A stretch of 33,863 nucleotides of DNA from an uncultured Rhodospirillales bacterium. GTDB taxonomy: Bacteria > Pseudomonadota > Alphaproteobacteria > Azospirillales > Azospirillaceae. Below the pieces are notes generated by a model, which saw only the letters and a list, made by a program, of their open reading frames with translations, made no database searches and was not told the DNA's origin. The position numbers were made by a program, and so were the translations under genes. Shown one piece after another: positions 13,874 through 22,740 of the stretch. The DNA lies in contig CAIZDL010000196.1 of the NCBI GenBank assembly GCA_903931735.1, forward strand, positions 1 to 33,863, written 5' to 3'. Position 1 is the stretch's first letter; every line of letters begins with the position of its first letter.

Positions 13874-14058
13874 ACCAGATGCAAACACTTTCTTTGCTGC
13901 CCACTCCGGCCCTGCGGGAACGGCTGAATTCGCTCGTGCAGGAACGGGAGTCAATAATTTCTAAAAAAAGACGCTTGACAGATGCCGAGGAACAGGCCAA
14001 ACGTGCAATCAGTAGGGTGGAATCAGAGATCGCCCAGCGTGCGATTCGGGTTCCATGA
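13870..14058 (+). CDS. Coiled-coil hypothetical protein, 62 aa
   Basis: ATG 13870 in an ATGA overlap. Mostly one charged helix (LRERLNSLVQERESIISKKR, then DAEEQAKRAISRVESEIAQR). Its TGA again overlaps an ATG (14055) in the frame of the next gene, but that frame has a TAA after five codons. Could be a small scaffold or chaperone; unproven. Confidence 0.6.
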   Translation: MNQMQTLSLLPTPALRERLNSLVQERESIISKKRRLTDAEEQAKRAISRVESEIAQRAIRVP

Positions 14059-14072
14059 CGCGACCTTTCTAA

Positions 14073-15056
14073 ACGACTCCTGAATCCCTCGCCCTCTCCG
14101 TCATCGACGCCAAAGCCCAACCCATCACGGTTGGAGATGAGGTCGTCAACGGCAAAGAATTCTGTCGCCGGTTCGCGGCGAAGTTCATTCAGCCAGGTCT
14201 GGTGAAGTTCAAGATCAAGGGTCGCGAGATCGTTTCCCTGTTGCGGAAAGAAACCATCGAGAACGCGCTCGGTTCCATGATGGGCTCGAAGGTTCGCGTT
14301 GGCCACAAGGACGCCACCGAGCACGGCAGCGTTTCGGAAGTCGGTCGCGATTCCGATTCCGGCTGGTTCGAGTGCAAAGGTCTCGTCGAGACCGAGGCCG
14401 CGCAGCAGGCGATCAAGTCCGGCCAGCGCGTGTCCTGCGCCTATCGCGTGAACTCCACGGCTCAGGGCGGCACGCTGAACAACGTCCCCTACGACGAAGA
14501 GATCACCGGCATTTCCTTCACCCATCTTGCCATCGTCGGCATCGACGATGCGCGCTACGAGGACGCCACCATCGTTCTGAATTCCAAATCATCCGACACC
14601 ACCATGAACAAAGCAATCCGCTGGATCAAGAAAACCCTCGTCGGCGACAAGCCGGTCGTGGAAACGGGCGACATCCCCGCCGACGACACGCGCATGAATT
14701 CGCTGGTCGAGAAATACCGGGCCAAGCACAAAAAGCCGGAACCCATCGCCGAGCGGTTCGTCGAGATCGACGGCACGCAGGTTCCCATGGCGGAACTCGA
14801 AGCCCTCGAAATCGAGAACGCGAAGCCGACCGAAACCGACGCCGAGAAGGCGACCCGGTTGCAGGCCGAGGAAACCGAACGCCTCAACGCCAAGCGCAAC
14901 GGCTACAACGAATTTCTCAAGGTTGCCGGCGCCAAGGCGCGCGGCCAATCCGAGGCCACCGATGACGTGGAGTTCATCTCCCCCGACACGATGGACATCA
15001 AAATCCAGCGCGGGCATCGGGAGTTCGGACAGAAACACCTCGCGGGCAAAAACTAA
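14073..15056 (+). CDS. Prohead protease/scaffold-type protein (DUF2213-like), start unclear
   Basis: The frame codes convincingly from about 14073: SLALSVIDAKAQPITVGDEV, then EFCRRFAAKFIQPGLVKFKI and SKVRVGHKD, matching the N-terminal layout of DUF2213-type proteins, whose core continues with AIKSGQRVSCAYRVN and the SFTHLAIVGIDDARYEDA end. Downstream is an acidic, helical scaffold-like part. The coupled ATG at 14055 is in this frame but is followed by TAA at 14070-14072. The first canonical start after the TAA is CTG 14199 or GTG 14202, which would remove about 42 residues of good coding sequence. Read-through, a non-canonical start or a nonsense mutation are all possible. Confidence 0.75.
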   Translation, partial: TTPESLALSVIDAKAQPITVGDEVVNGKEFCRRFAAKFIQPGLVKFKIKGREIVSLLRKETIENALGSMMGSKVRVGHKDATEHGSVSEVGRDSDSGWFECKGLVETEAAQQAIKSGQRVSCAYRVNSTAQGGTLNNVPYDEEITGISFTHLAIVGIDDARYEDATIVLNSKSSDTTMNKAIRWIKKTLVGDKPVVETGDIPADDTRMNSLVEKYRAKHKKPEPIAERFVEIDGTQVPMAELEALEIENAKPTETDAEKATRLQAEETERLNAKRNGYNEFLKVAGAKARGQSEATDDVEFISPDTMDIKIQRGHREFGQKHLAGKN

Positions 15057-15074
15057 CCCTGACCGATCACCACC

Positions 15075-15560
15075 ATGTCAACCTTCCAGAACCAGAACCA
15101 ATTCGATCAGACGCCCGAACTCGGCAGCCTCGTCCTGAGCGCGCCGAACAACGTCGTCTCCGTCCTCATCAACCCGTCGAGCGTTGCCGCCGTCTGCCAG
15201 AACGGCAGCCCGGTCAAACTCATCACGGGGCTGATCGGCAGCAACCCGAGCGGCATGGCCCTCGTCGATGTCACGAGCGATCCGCCGAACGATGTCGTTT
15301 ATGGCTTCATCCTCTACAACCCGCGCAAGAACAGCCACTCGCCGGGCGACACGGTGGAAATCGCCATCGCGCCGTCGGAAATCTGGCTCGAAGCCAGCGC
15401 GGCGATCAACCGTGGCCAGACCGTGCAGTCCAACGCCAGCGGCCCGACCGTCGCGGCCAACAGTGTTTCCGGCCAGCAATTCAGCGGCACCGCCATCGGG
15501 CAGGTCGCGGCTGGTTCCACGCTGATCGCGATCAAGATCGCTCCCGGCAAAACCGCTTAA
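15075..15560 (+). CDS. Capsid decoration protein-like, 161 aa
   Basis: ATG 15075 after ATCACCACC. The protein is beta-rich and Gly/Ser/Ala-rich, with NGSPVKLITG, VYGFILYNPRKNSHSPGDTV and a terminal GTAIGQVAAGSTLIAIKIAP, as in head decoration or stabilisation proteins encoded right before the major capsid gene. About 160 residues is the usual size. It should bind the outside of the capsid. Confidence 0.7.
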   Translation: MSTFQNQNQFDQTPELGSLVLSAPNNVVSVLINPSSVAAVCQNGSPVKLITGLIGSNPSGMALVDVTSDPPNDVVYGFILYNPRKNSHSPGDTVEIAIAPSEIWLEASAAINRGQTVQSNASGPTVAANSVSGQQFSGTAIGQVAAGSTLIAIKIAPGKTA

Positions 15561-15584
15561 TCCCAACCCTCTGACATCACCACC

Positions 15585-16727
15585 ATGAGAGCCATCCAAT
15601 ACGTCAAGCGGGGTCGTTTCGATCTCCAACACCTTCCTTCCGATGTCCGCCTAAACTCCAAGGGGGAGATCGAGGGCGAGAACTACATCGTCCGTGGCGG
15701 CGACCTCCTGGTCGCCAACGGCATCAAATCCACGAACGGGATGGAAATCATCAACTCGACCGGCGATGTCAACGCCGACGCGATGGGATACCAGATCGTC
15801 ATCGACACCCTGACCTACATCAAAAAGCAGGTCACGATGCAGAAGTTCTACGAGATCAACTTCGCCGACTACATCCCCACCGCCGTCGGCGACGGGGCGT
15901 TCTCGGCTTCGCTGCTCACCAACCTGACCTTCTCCGTCGCCGACGATTTCGAGTCGGGCAACGTCGGCACGGCAGTCGGCGGCAGCAAGATTTCGGAGGT
16001 GGACACGACCATCGCCAGCAAGTCCGTCCCGGTCATCAACTGGGTCAAGGGCATCAGCTATTCGATCTTCGACATCAACCAAGCCCTCGTCGCCAACAAC
16101 TGGGACATCATCATGGGCAAGGAAAAGAGCCGGATGCTGAACTGGAAACTCGGTCTACAAAAGATCGCGTTCCTTGGCTCGAAGGCCAACAGCACCAATG
16201 TCGCCGGCCTGTTCAACAACGGGTCCGTCAACATCAACACCTCGTTCATCACCGCACCCATCAGCAGCCTGAACGCGGCCGGTTTCGCGGCCTTTGTGGC
16301 CGGCCTGATTGCGGCGTATTCGACCAACACGGCGGCCACGGAAACGAAACCCAACCGTTTCGTCATCCCGCTCTCCGACTGGCTTGCCCTCGCGACTCCG
16401 GTCCCCGGCACCGTCACGCTGCTCCCGATGATCGACTACCTGTTGCTCGCGTTCAAAAAGATCGCGGGGGACAGCTTCGAGATCATGCCCTCGGCCTACG
16501 CCGACGGCGCGAACAACAAGGCGTTCCTCGGCGGCAACGGCAAGCAAATCTATGCCCTCTACCGGGACGATCCCGAGTCGATCCGCATGGACATCCCGGT
16601 GAACTACACCCCGACGCAGCCCAATTCGCTCAACAACTTCCAATTCCAGAACGCGGCCTACGCCCAATATACCGGCGTCGGTTTCTACCGGAATCTGGAA
16701 ACCCTGCTGTTCCAATACTCGGACTGA
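15585..16727 (+). CDS. Major capsid protein (DUF2184-type, HK97 fold expected)
   Basis: 380 aa, ATG 15585 after a CACC leader. Landmarks are the N-terminal arm (about 1-80), WVKGISYSIFDINQALVANN, the MLNWKLGLQKIAFLGSKANS segment with GLFNNGSVN, and the domain around PSAYADGANNKAFLGGNGKQ ending in a C-terminal strand with YTGVGFYRNLETLLF. These follow the DUF2184 capsid family. Preceded by decoration protein and protease, followed by connectors, as expected. Confidence 0.88.
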   Translation: MRAIQYVKRGRFDLQHLPSDVRLNSKGEIEGENYIVRGGDLLVANGIKSTNGMEIINSTGDVNADAMGYQIVIDTLTYIKKQVTMQKFYEINFADYIPTAVGDGAFSASLLTNLTFSVADDFESGNVGTAVGGSKISEVDTTIASKSVPVINWVKGISYSIFDINQALVANNWDIIMGKEKSRMLNWKLGLQKIAFLGSKANSTNVAGLFNNGSVNINTSFITAPISSLNAAGFAAFVAGLIAAYSTNTAATETKPNRFVIPLSDWLALATPVPGTVTLLPMIDYLLLAFKKIAGDSFEIMPSAYADGANNKAFLGGNGKQIYALYRDDPESIRMDIPVNYTPTQPNSLNNFQFQNAAYAQYTGVGFYRNLETLLFQYSD

Positions 16728-16733
16728 TCTCCC

Positions 16734-17069
16734 ATGACCTCCGTCTTCAACACCAGCCGCGAGCGCACCGTCATCCACACCATCAAGAGGGATGACGGCA
16801 AGCCGGTTCATCTCCGGCTTCTGCCGAACAAGCTGACGCAGATTCCCGAGGGCGTGCTCCCGGAAATCCGCAAGAGCCTCACCGATTCCCAGAACGCCGA
16901 ACTGATCGTCGGCGACGAGGAAATCTCCAAGGCCCGCGCTTCGCAGGCCGCGCTGCTCAACGCCGAGAAGGCGCGGGCGGACGGCCTGGCGAGCGAGAAC
17001 GAGGCGCTGAAGAAACAGATCGAGCAACTGCAAAATCTGTCGGCCGGAAAAAAGGGTCGGGCTGCCTGA
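16734..17069 (+). CDS. Hypothetical virion-module protein with coiled coil, 111 aa
   Basis: ATG 16734 six bases after the capsid stop. N-terminal part (VIHTIKRDDGKPVHLRLLPN) is beta-like; the C-terminal half is a Lys/Glu/Ala coiled coil (ALLNAEKARADGLASENEAL, KKQIEQLQNL). Genes of this sort follow the capsid gene in several myophages without known role. It might be a head-associated or scaffold factor. Confidence 0.65.
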   Translation: MTSVFNTSRERTVIHTIKRDDGKPVHLRLLPNKLTQIPEGVLPEIRKSLTDSQNAELIVGDEEISKARASQAALLNAEKARADGLASENEALKKQIEQLQNLSAGKKGRAA

Positions 17070-17079
17070 CCCATGAGAA

Positions 17080-17535
17080 ATGTCCTACGTCATCCCGACT
17101 CCGGCTGATTTCCAAGCCCAGTATCCGACCGACTTCCCTTATGTGCCGGTGGGCGGCGATCAGACGGACCCCCGCTATCTCAGCACCGCCGAAATCCAAA
17201 ACGCGATCAACATGGCTTCCGTCCATTTCAATCCCGCGTTCTGGAACAGTCAGATGCAGTTCACGATGATGTATTGCATGTTGGCCGCCCACTGGCTGGT
17301 CATCAACGCGCAGAACGCGGCCACGGGCCTGAGCGGACAGTTCTCCTGGCTCACCACCCACAAGAATGTGGACAGCGTGCAGGAGTCGTTCTTGGTGCCG
17401 GAGTTCGTCCACGAGAACCCGGAGTGGGCTGCAATCAGCAAGACGCGCTACGGGGCGCAATACCTGTCCTTCGTCATGCCCTATGTCCGGGGCACGATGT
17501 TCACCACCTACGATCCGGCACACGCCGGTTCCTGA
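17080..17535 (+). CDS. Head-tail connector (DUF4054-like)
   Basis: 151 aa from ATG 17080. The sequence PTPADFQAQYPTDF, YLSTAEIQNAINMASVHFNP, MYCMLAAHWLVINAQ and the terminal RYGAQYLSFVMPYVRGTMF match the adaptor-type helical bundle of DUF4054, which docks on the portal. Position after capsid and before the gp10-like gene agrees. Confidence 0.8.
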   Translation: MSYVIPTPADFQAQYPTDFPYVPVGGDQTDPRYLSTAEIQNAINMASVHFNPAFWNSQMQFTMMYCMLAAHWLVINAQNAATGLSGQFSWLTTHKNVDSVQESFLVPEFVHENPEWAAISKTRYGAQYLSFVMPYVRGTMFTTYDPAHAGS

Positions 17536-17536
17536 C

Positions 17537-18055
17537 ATGCTCGAAGTCACCCTTGATCTCACCGGGTTCGACGCCGTGGCCGGCGAAATCGAAAGCGTGC
17601 TTTCCAGCGCGTTGAAGGTGGGTGTCTTGCCCGAGCACAACGCCCGCGACGACGGCGACACGAACGCGGTCGTCGGCCTGAAGAACGAGTTCGGCTGGGG
17701 TCCGAGTGAAACCTCTCCCGAGCAAGAATCGGTTCGCGGTCGCTCGCACATGGAATGGGGTCACATTCCCCAGCGCAGTTTCCTGCGGGTTCCCCTGATC
17801 GAACATCTCGGCCGTAAAATCAACGAAAGCGAATCCGTCATCAAGGAAGCCGTCGAGGGTCGGTTGTCCGTCGGCTTGCCTGAGATCATCGGCAGCGTGG
17901 CCACGCAAACGATCCAGGATGCATTCGACACCGCTGGCTTTGGCAAGTGGCAGGCGAACGATCCCGACACCGCCAAGTGGAAGGGGAGCGACCGCCCGCT
18001 GATCGACACCAATCAACTGCGCGACTCCATCGCGTTCGAGGTGGTCCCTGCATGA
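17537..18055 (+). CDS. HK97 gp10 / Mu G-like neck or tail completion protein
   Basis: 172 aa from ATG 17537. The central PQRSFLRVPL segment and the C-terminal WKGSDRPLIDTNQLRDSIAF are the hallmark of gp10/virion morphogenesis proteins that join head and tail. The N-terminal part has the NEFGWG segment (VGLKNEFGWGPS) also typical. TGA overlaps the next ATG. Confidence 0.82.
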   Translation: MLEVTLDLTGFDAVAGEIESVLSSALKVGVLPEHNARDDGDTNAVVGLKNEFGWGPSETSPEQESVRGRSHMEWGHIPQRSFLRVPLIEHLGRKINESESVIKEAVEGRLSVGLPEIIGSVATQTIQDAFDTAGFGKWQANDPDTAKWKGSDRPLIDTNQLRDSIAFEVVPA

Positions 18056-18489
18056 ACGCCTACCCCGACACGCTCGTCTCGAAGTTCCCCGCCGTTTACC
18101 GCGCCGGGGTCCAGACCGTGCAGCAGGCGGCGCGCACGCAGCCGCAGGCCGGTGGCGTGATGTCTGACTGGTTCATCAAGCTGGTCATGGTGCGGATCAC
18201 CAAGGAACAGCAGGACAGCCAGATCGTCGAAAAGCAGACCCCCTTCGTCCAGCAGGGCGTCGTCCAGCCTTATCATGGCAAAATCCTTCAGATCATGCGG
18301 GAAGGCGAACGCAGTTGGAAATGGAGCACCATCCACAGCACGCCCGCGCTGCTGCTCGACGTGGACGATCTGATCGTCGTCAACTCAGTGCAATACCGCG
18401 TGATGACAGAGCGAGATTTTTCCCTTTTCGGTTACGTCAAATACCATGTCATCCGTGACTACTCAAACCAACCCGCCCTTGGAACTTGA
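18052..18489 (+). CDS. Putative head-closure/neck protein, 145 aa
   Basis: ATG 18052 in an ATGA overlap. After a helical N terminus the protein is beta-rich (QPYHGKILQIMREGERSWKW, LLLDVDDLIVVNSVQYRVM, RDFSLFGYVKYHVIRDYS), the pattern of small barrel neck proteins found between the gp10-like gene and the tail terminator. Its last 44 bases overlap the next gene in another frame. Confidence 0.6.
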   Translation: MNAYPDTLVSKFPAVYRAGVQTVQQAARTQPQAGGVMSDWFIKLVMVRITKEQQDSQIVEKQTPFVQQGVVQPYHGKILQIMREGERSWKWSTIHSTPALLLDVDDLIVVNSVQYRVMTERDFSLFGYVKYHVIRDYSNQPALGT

Positions 18490-19003
18490 CCCGTGCGTCG
18501 AGCCCATTGTGGCAATTTCGCAGGCCGCTGCGGATTGGCTGGGCGTGCCCCGGATTCGCTGCTTCATCTACAACCAGAAGTGGCTGATCCCGGATGGCCC
18601 GTCGATGTTCATGGTCTTCTCGGTCATCAGCGACATGCCCTACGCTTCGGGACTTTCCTACGCCGCCAACCCCGTCACCGGGGAGTTGGAAGAAACGGTG
18701 GGCGGGAACACGCGCTCTGTCATCCAATGGGAAATTTGGAGTCGCAACGCCGACGCCAGGCTGAACCGGGTTCGGGCCATCAACTTCCTGCACTCGACCG
18801 CCTGCCAGCAACTCTGCGAAAAGCACGGCTTTGCTGTGGCCAGCGCACCCACCTCTTTCGGCGATCTGTCCTACAACGACGGGGCGGCGCGGATGAACAA
18901 ATATCAGATCACCTTCACGGTCCTGACCGGCGAAGCCAACACCCGCGTCGTCGATTCCTTCAACAAATTTACCGGCAGCCCGGCGTTCGTTTTCAATCCC
19001 TGA
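18446..19003 (+). CDS. Phage neck/tail terminator protein
   Basis: 185 aa, ATG 18446. Begins within the previous gene. Residues from WEIWSRNADARLNRVRAINF to ACQQLCEKHGFAVASAPTS and RMNKYQITFTVLTGE are typical of the LIC_12616-type neck terminator family found before DUF3383 sheath genes. It would cap the tail tube and sheath at the head end. Confidence 0.75.
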   Translation: MSSVTTQTNPPLELDPCVEPIVAISQAAADWLGVPRIRCFIYNQKWLIPDGPSMFMVFSVISDMPYASGLSYAANPVTGELEETVGGNTRSVIQWEIWSRNADARLNRVRAINFLHSTACQQLCEKHGFAVASAPTSFGDLSYNDGAARMNKYQITFTVLTGEANTRVVDSFNKFTGSPAFVFNP

Positions 19004-19015
19004 TCCTTTCCTACC

Positions 19016-20152
19016 ATGCTCACCAACGTCCAACCGATCACGAATTTTGTCACCGTCACGATTGTGCCGAGCGCAGCCGGGCAGCCCGCCTACGCCTACA
19101 ACAACATCCTGCTGATCGACAAGGAAACACCCATCGTTTCGGTGTCGCCCTTCGGTGCCTACACCAACATCGCACAGGTGGCCACAGACTGGGGCACCGG
19201 CAGTGAAGCCTACGCGCAGGCGGCGGCGATCTTCAATCAGGTGCCAAACCCGACCTCGGCCAACGGGCAACTCATCATCTGGCCGATGCTGCCGAACGAC
19301 ACGATCACCACGGCGGTCCTCGCCGCGTCGAATGACGTTTTCTTCGGTGGCGTCCTGTTCGCGGGCTACACCCCGAACGACGCGGAAGTTCTCGCCGGAG
19401 CCAACACCGTGCAGTCGATGATGACGATGCTGGCCAACCCCCAGAACCTCGTCACCGCGATCCAAGGCGGCGGCAGCATCGCCAACATCACCGCTGCCGG
19501 TCTCAGCAAGACCCGTGGCTTCCTCTACACCCAAGGGGGCACGGCTCTCGCGGCCCGGATCGCCATCGCCGCCGAGTTCTCCCGCGAGATTTCGGTGGAC
19601 TTCTCCGGTGCCAACGTGGCGCTGAACATGAACCTGAAGCAACTGGTGGGCATCGCCCCCGACCAGGGCATCAACCAGACCAACGTGGCCCTGGTGGCTG
19701 CCGCTGGCGCGGACATCTACACCCCCATCGGGAACACGCAGGGCATCACCACCAGCGGGGCCAACACCTTCATCGACCAGATTTACAACCTGAACTGGCT
19801 GCAAGGCGCGGTGCAGGTTGCGATCTTCAACGCGCTGGCCACGACCGCCACCAAGATTCCGCAGACCGAGCCGGGGATGCAAATCCTGAAGTCGGCCGTC
19901 GCGACCGTGCTGCAACAGGCGGTCACGGCCGGCGTGCTCGCCCCCGGAGCGTGGAACTCCTCCACGACCTTCGGGCCGGGCACCGCCCTTGTGGACAACA
20001 TCCTGCAAATCGGCTGGTATATCTACAGCCAGCCGGTCAATCAGCAGGCGCAGAGCGCACGGGTTGCCCGGCAGGCTCCGCTGATTCAGGTCGCCGCCAA
20101 GCTCGCGGGCGCGATCAACACTTCCGCGACCATCATCTTCGTCAACCAGTAA
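19016..20152 (+). CDS. Tail sheath protein (DUF3383 family)
   Basis: 378 aa, ATG 19016 after CTACC. The whole length fits DUF3383: N-terminal VTVTIVPSAAGQPAYAYNNI, central SKTRGFLYTQG, AAEFSREISVDFSGANVALN and MNLKQLVGIAPDQGI, and a C-terminal domain ending in AINTSATIIFVNQ. Contractile sheath subunit; makes this a myovirus-type tail. Followed directly by the tube gene, as usual. Confidence 0.9.
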   Translation: MLTNVQPITNFVTVTIVPSAAGQPAYAYNNILLIDKETPIVSVSPFGAYTNIAQVATDWGTGSEAYAQAAAIFNQVPNPTSANGQLIIWPMLPNDTITTAVLAASNDVFFGGVLFAGYTPNDAEVLAGANTVQSMMTMLANPQNLVTAIQGGGSIANITAAGLSKTRGFLYTQGGTALAARIAIAAEFSREISVDFSGANVALNMNLKQLVGIAPDQGINQTNVALVAAAGADIYTPIGNTQGITTSGANTFIDQIYNLNWLQGAVQVAIFNALATTATKIPQTEPGMQILKSAVATVLQQAVTAGVLAPGAWNSSTTFGPGTALVDNILQIGWYIYSQPVNQQAQSARVARQAPLIQVAAKLAGAINTSATIIFVNQ

Positions 20153-20164
20153 GGAAAAACCACC

Positions 20165-20626
20165 ATGGCCCAAAAACAAATCTCCCTCACCGGCACCGAT
20201 ACGCTGCAAATCTTCGGGCGCACGATCACGGCCTTCGGGACCGGCGATTACTTCACGTTCACCTTCGACGAGGAGTTGTTCAAGATCGAGATCGGCAAGG
20301 ATGGCAACGCCGTCTATGCCTTCAACGCCCCCGGCCTGAAGGTCAAGGGCGTGCTCAAAATCCTGCGCGGCTCGCGGGACGACCGTTTCCTGAACGCCGT
20401 GCTCGCCGGGATGGTCGCCGATCCGGCCGGCTTCGTCCTCGGGACGTGCATCGCGGTCAAGCGGATCGGCAACGGCAGCAACGTCATTGTCAACGACACC
20501 TACCTCTTCGGGGGCGGCGTCTTTTCCAAGTTCCCTGGCGTCAAGGGCAACCAGCAGGGCGACACCGAACAGGCGATGGCGGTTTACGAGTTCATGTTCA
20601 CCAGCGCCGACCGCGCCGAACAGTAA
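20165..20626 (+). CDS. Tail tube protein (DUF3277-like)
   Basis: 153 aa, ATG 20165. Beta-rich (QISLTGTDTLQIFGRTITAF, GDYFTFTFDEELFKIEIGKD) with the GLKVKGVLKILRGSRDDRFL and YEFMFTSADRAEQ segments that fit a DUF3277-type tube or structural protein. It follows the sheath and precedes the frameshifting chaperone. This is the only late leader with a purine-rich AAGGA at a reasonable distance (10 bases). Confidence 0.8.
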   Translation: MAQKQISLTGTDTLQIFGRTITAFGTGDYFTFTFDEELFKIEIGKDGNAVYAFNAPGLKVKGVLKILRGSRDDRFLNAVLAGMVADPAGFVLGTCIAVKRIGNGSNVIVNDTYLFGGGVFSKFPGVKGNQQGDTEQAMAVYEFMFTSADRAEQ

Positions 20627-20629
20627 GCC

Positions 20630-21076
20630 ATGATCCAGACCAACGAGCGCGTGGTTTTGCCGAGCGGACGGGCCTTGGAATTTCAAGACCCAGGCTGGGC
20701 ATTGAGCTGCAAACTCAAATGCCTCGTCTTTCAACTGGCCCGGCAGACCAACATCGGGGACATGAACCTCGGTGAAGCCCTGAAGGGCGGCGGTCTCTCC
20801 ATGGAAAAAGTCGAAGTCAACGACCTGAAGAACGTCTTCTGCACGTTGCTCGGCAGCGAGGAATTGGACAAGCTCCTGCTCGCCTGCATGAAGGGCGGCT
20901 CGCTGCTCAACGGGGTGCGGATCACCGACCAGACCTTCGAGGACGTGATCCTCCGGGAAGATTTCATTCCCTGCCAGAAGGAGGTTGGCTGGCGCACGCT
21001 GTCCCCTTTTTTCAAAAGCCTCGGTTCGCTGTTGTCGGCCCTCGGGATTCAGACGACGACACCAAGCCCGACGTAA
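20630..21076 (+). CDS. Tail assembly chaperone, short (unshifted) form
   Basis: 148 aa, ATG 20630. Contains RALEFQDPGWALSCKLKCLV, VNDLKNVFCTLLGSEELDKL and EDVILREDFIPCQKEVGWRT, the layout of phage chaperones located between tube and tape-measure genes. Reading ends at TAA 21074. A slippery T-TTT-TTC (21007-21013) lies near its end. Confidence 0.8.
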   Translation: MIQTNERVVLPSGRALEFQDPGWALSCKLKCLVFQLARQTNIGDMNLGEALKGGGLSMEKVEVNDLKNVFCTLLGSEELDKLLLACMKGGSLLNGVRITDQTFEDVILREDFIPCQKEVGWRTLSPFFKSLGSLLSALGIQTTTPSPT

Positions 21077-21252
21077 GGGTCGAGTGCGATGAAGCCACGG
21101 TCATCGCCGTCCGGCTGGCTCTTGCGGGGTATTATCCGTCGCCTGACACGGTTCTTGTCTCGGCAACCAACTTGGTGTTGGCTTGCTGGGACCACCTGAT
21201 TTTTCAGAAACAATACGAGGAAACCCATCGCGAGTTGAACAAAAAAACATGA
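20630..21252 (+). CDS. Tail assembly chaperone, -1 frameshifted long form
   Basis: Join of 20630-21013 and 21013-21252, about 207 aa. The -1 frame is open from before 21013 to TGA 21250 and codes for a sensible protein (VECDEATVIAVRLALAGYYP, ACWDHLIFQKQYEETHRELN) that has no start codon of its own. Slipping on T-TTT-TTC joins it to the first frame, the equivalent of lambda G-GT and of the gp41/42 pair in Mu-like phages. The TGA overlaps the tape-measure ATG. The exact slip site is inferred. Confidence 0.75.
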
Positions 21253-22739
21253 CCGTAGCGGAATTAGTCGTCTCCATATTTTTCAAGTCCAACGACCCAC
21301 AGGCGTTGCCGCACTTGAAGACGGGCCTGCAAGGCGCGAAGCAGGACGCTGATCGACTCGCCACTGCCATCGTCCTTGTGAACGGCGGCCTTTCTGAAAT
21401 GGCGAGGGCGGGAAACCGCGCCATGGCCGCAATTTCTTCGGGGCTGATTCCCCGCCTGTCCGGCGCATCGCAACAGACGATCCGGCTGGGCAACTCACAC
21501 GGGGTATTCGGGACTTGGTTGGTTCCTTCAGTTGCAGGCGGGGGTGCGTCGGGTATTGGCGCAGGCGGTGGACCAGCAGGAGAAGGCATTGGTGGCCCAC
21601 TGGGACCAGTCCTCCCCAACCTGAAATTGAGACCAGAGGCACCGGATTTGAAAAGCACCCTGAAAGCCACGACCATGTTCACTGTGGCCATTGATGCCCT
21701 CAATCTCGCCATGACGAAACTTGTCGTATCGGGAGGAAACGCTGCGCTTGCTTTGTCCCGGTTTCGCATCAACACCGGCGGCAGCACCCAAGACCTGCAA
21801 CGGCTGCAAGGTGCATTCGCAACGCAGGGAATTTCGGGCGATGAAACGCAGAATGCTTTTCAGGCGATCAAGGACGCGCAGGCACAGGTTAAACTGGGTC
21901 AGGGTAATCCATCTGTGCTGGGCATTCTTGGAATCGACGTGAACGAAAACGACATGAACGTCATCGTTGCGCAGATGCAAAAAGTGATGAAGACGTTGGA
22001 CCCGAACATCGCCCGCCAGTTCGCGCAACAACTCGGTTTTTCAGCCAACATGCTTGCGGCGATCCAGAACGCGGACTTGAACGATACCGGCTTAATTCTA
22101 AGCGAAGACGACATCAAACGCCTGAAGGAATTCAACGAGACGTGGAACCGTCTTGGGCGCGATCTGATTCAGTTCAAAAATCAGATCGCCATCATCCTCG
22201 GCCCAGCGTTCGAGGACATCGCGAAGATGCTGGAATACGTCGTCAAAAAAGGTGAGGGCTTTGTGCAATGGTTGAAAGAAAGTCCAGCAGCGGCATCGGC
22301 GGTGAAGGGGTTGGTTGTGGCCATGCTCCTACTTGGTGCAGCCCTGCCCGTCGTCGTGGCTGGATTGGCTGCGCTGGCTGGAATCGCGTTGGCCCCAGAA
22401 ATTGCAATGTGGACTGGCTTGTTCCTTGCCCTCGGCGCGGCTGTTGATTTTGTCGTCGAAGGAATCGGGGAAATGGCCGACACCCTGCGTTCAGTTCCCA
22501 ACTGGATAAATAATCTGCTGGGTGGAATCCCTCAGAACATCGGGAACTTAATCGAAGGCTTGCCCAAAGATTACGTCGGTGCACAGCTCAAACACCCAAA
22601 TCAAGTTCACCAAACCAACCATATCAGCGTCTCCATCGACGGATCGAAATCTCCGCAAGCCACGGTGCAGGAGTTTGACCGACACCTGACTCGGATTATG
22701 ACCGGCACGATGGCCACAACCGGCCCGTCGATTTATTGA
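21249..22739 (+). CDS. Tail tape measure protein (short)
   Basis: 496 aa from ATG 21249 in an ATGA overlap. N-terminal helix and Gly-rich segment (about 95-125, GGGASGIGAGGGPAGEGIGG), a helical middle, and a long hydrophobic region (about 366-425, VVAMLLLGAALPVVVAGLAA) as in tape measures. With roughly 1.5 angstrom per residue the tail would be near 75 nm, short for a myovirus. It sets tail length and may help DNA pass the membrane. Confidence 0.85.
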   Translation: MTVAELVVSIFFKSNDPQALPHLKTGLQGAKQDADRLATAIVLVNGGLSEMARAGNRAMAAISSGLIPRLSGASQQTIRLGNSHGVFGTWLVPSVAGGGASGIGAGGGPAGEGIGGPLGPVLPNLKLRPEAPDLKSTLKATTMFTVAIDALNLAMTKLVVSGGNAALALSRFRINTGGSTQDLQRLQGAFATQGISGDETQNAFQAIKDAQAQVKLGQGNPSVLGILGIDVNENDMNVIVAQMQKVMKTLDPNIARQFAQQLGFSANMLAAIQNADLNDTGLILSEDDIKRLKEFNETWNRLGRDLIQFKNQIAIILGPAFEDIAKMLEYVVKKGEGFVQWLKESPAAASAVKGLVVAMLLLGAALPVVVAGLAALAGIALAPEIAMWTGLFLALGAAVDFVVEGIGEMADTLRSVPNWINNLLGGIPQNIGNLIEGLPKDYVGAQLKHPNQVHQTNHISVSIDGSKSPQATVQEFDRHLTRIMTGTMATTGPSIY

Positions 22740-22740
22740 A

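Noticed and set aside
18449-20734. Very long minus-strand open frame (761 codons) antisense to the neck, sheath and tube genes
   Set aside because: Shadow of well-supported plus-strand genes; composition is typical of the complement of GC-rich coding sequence.
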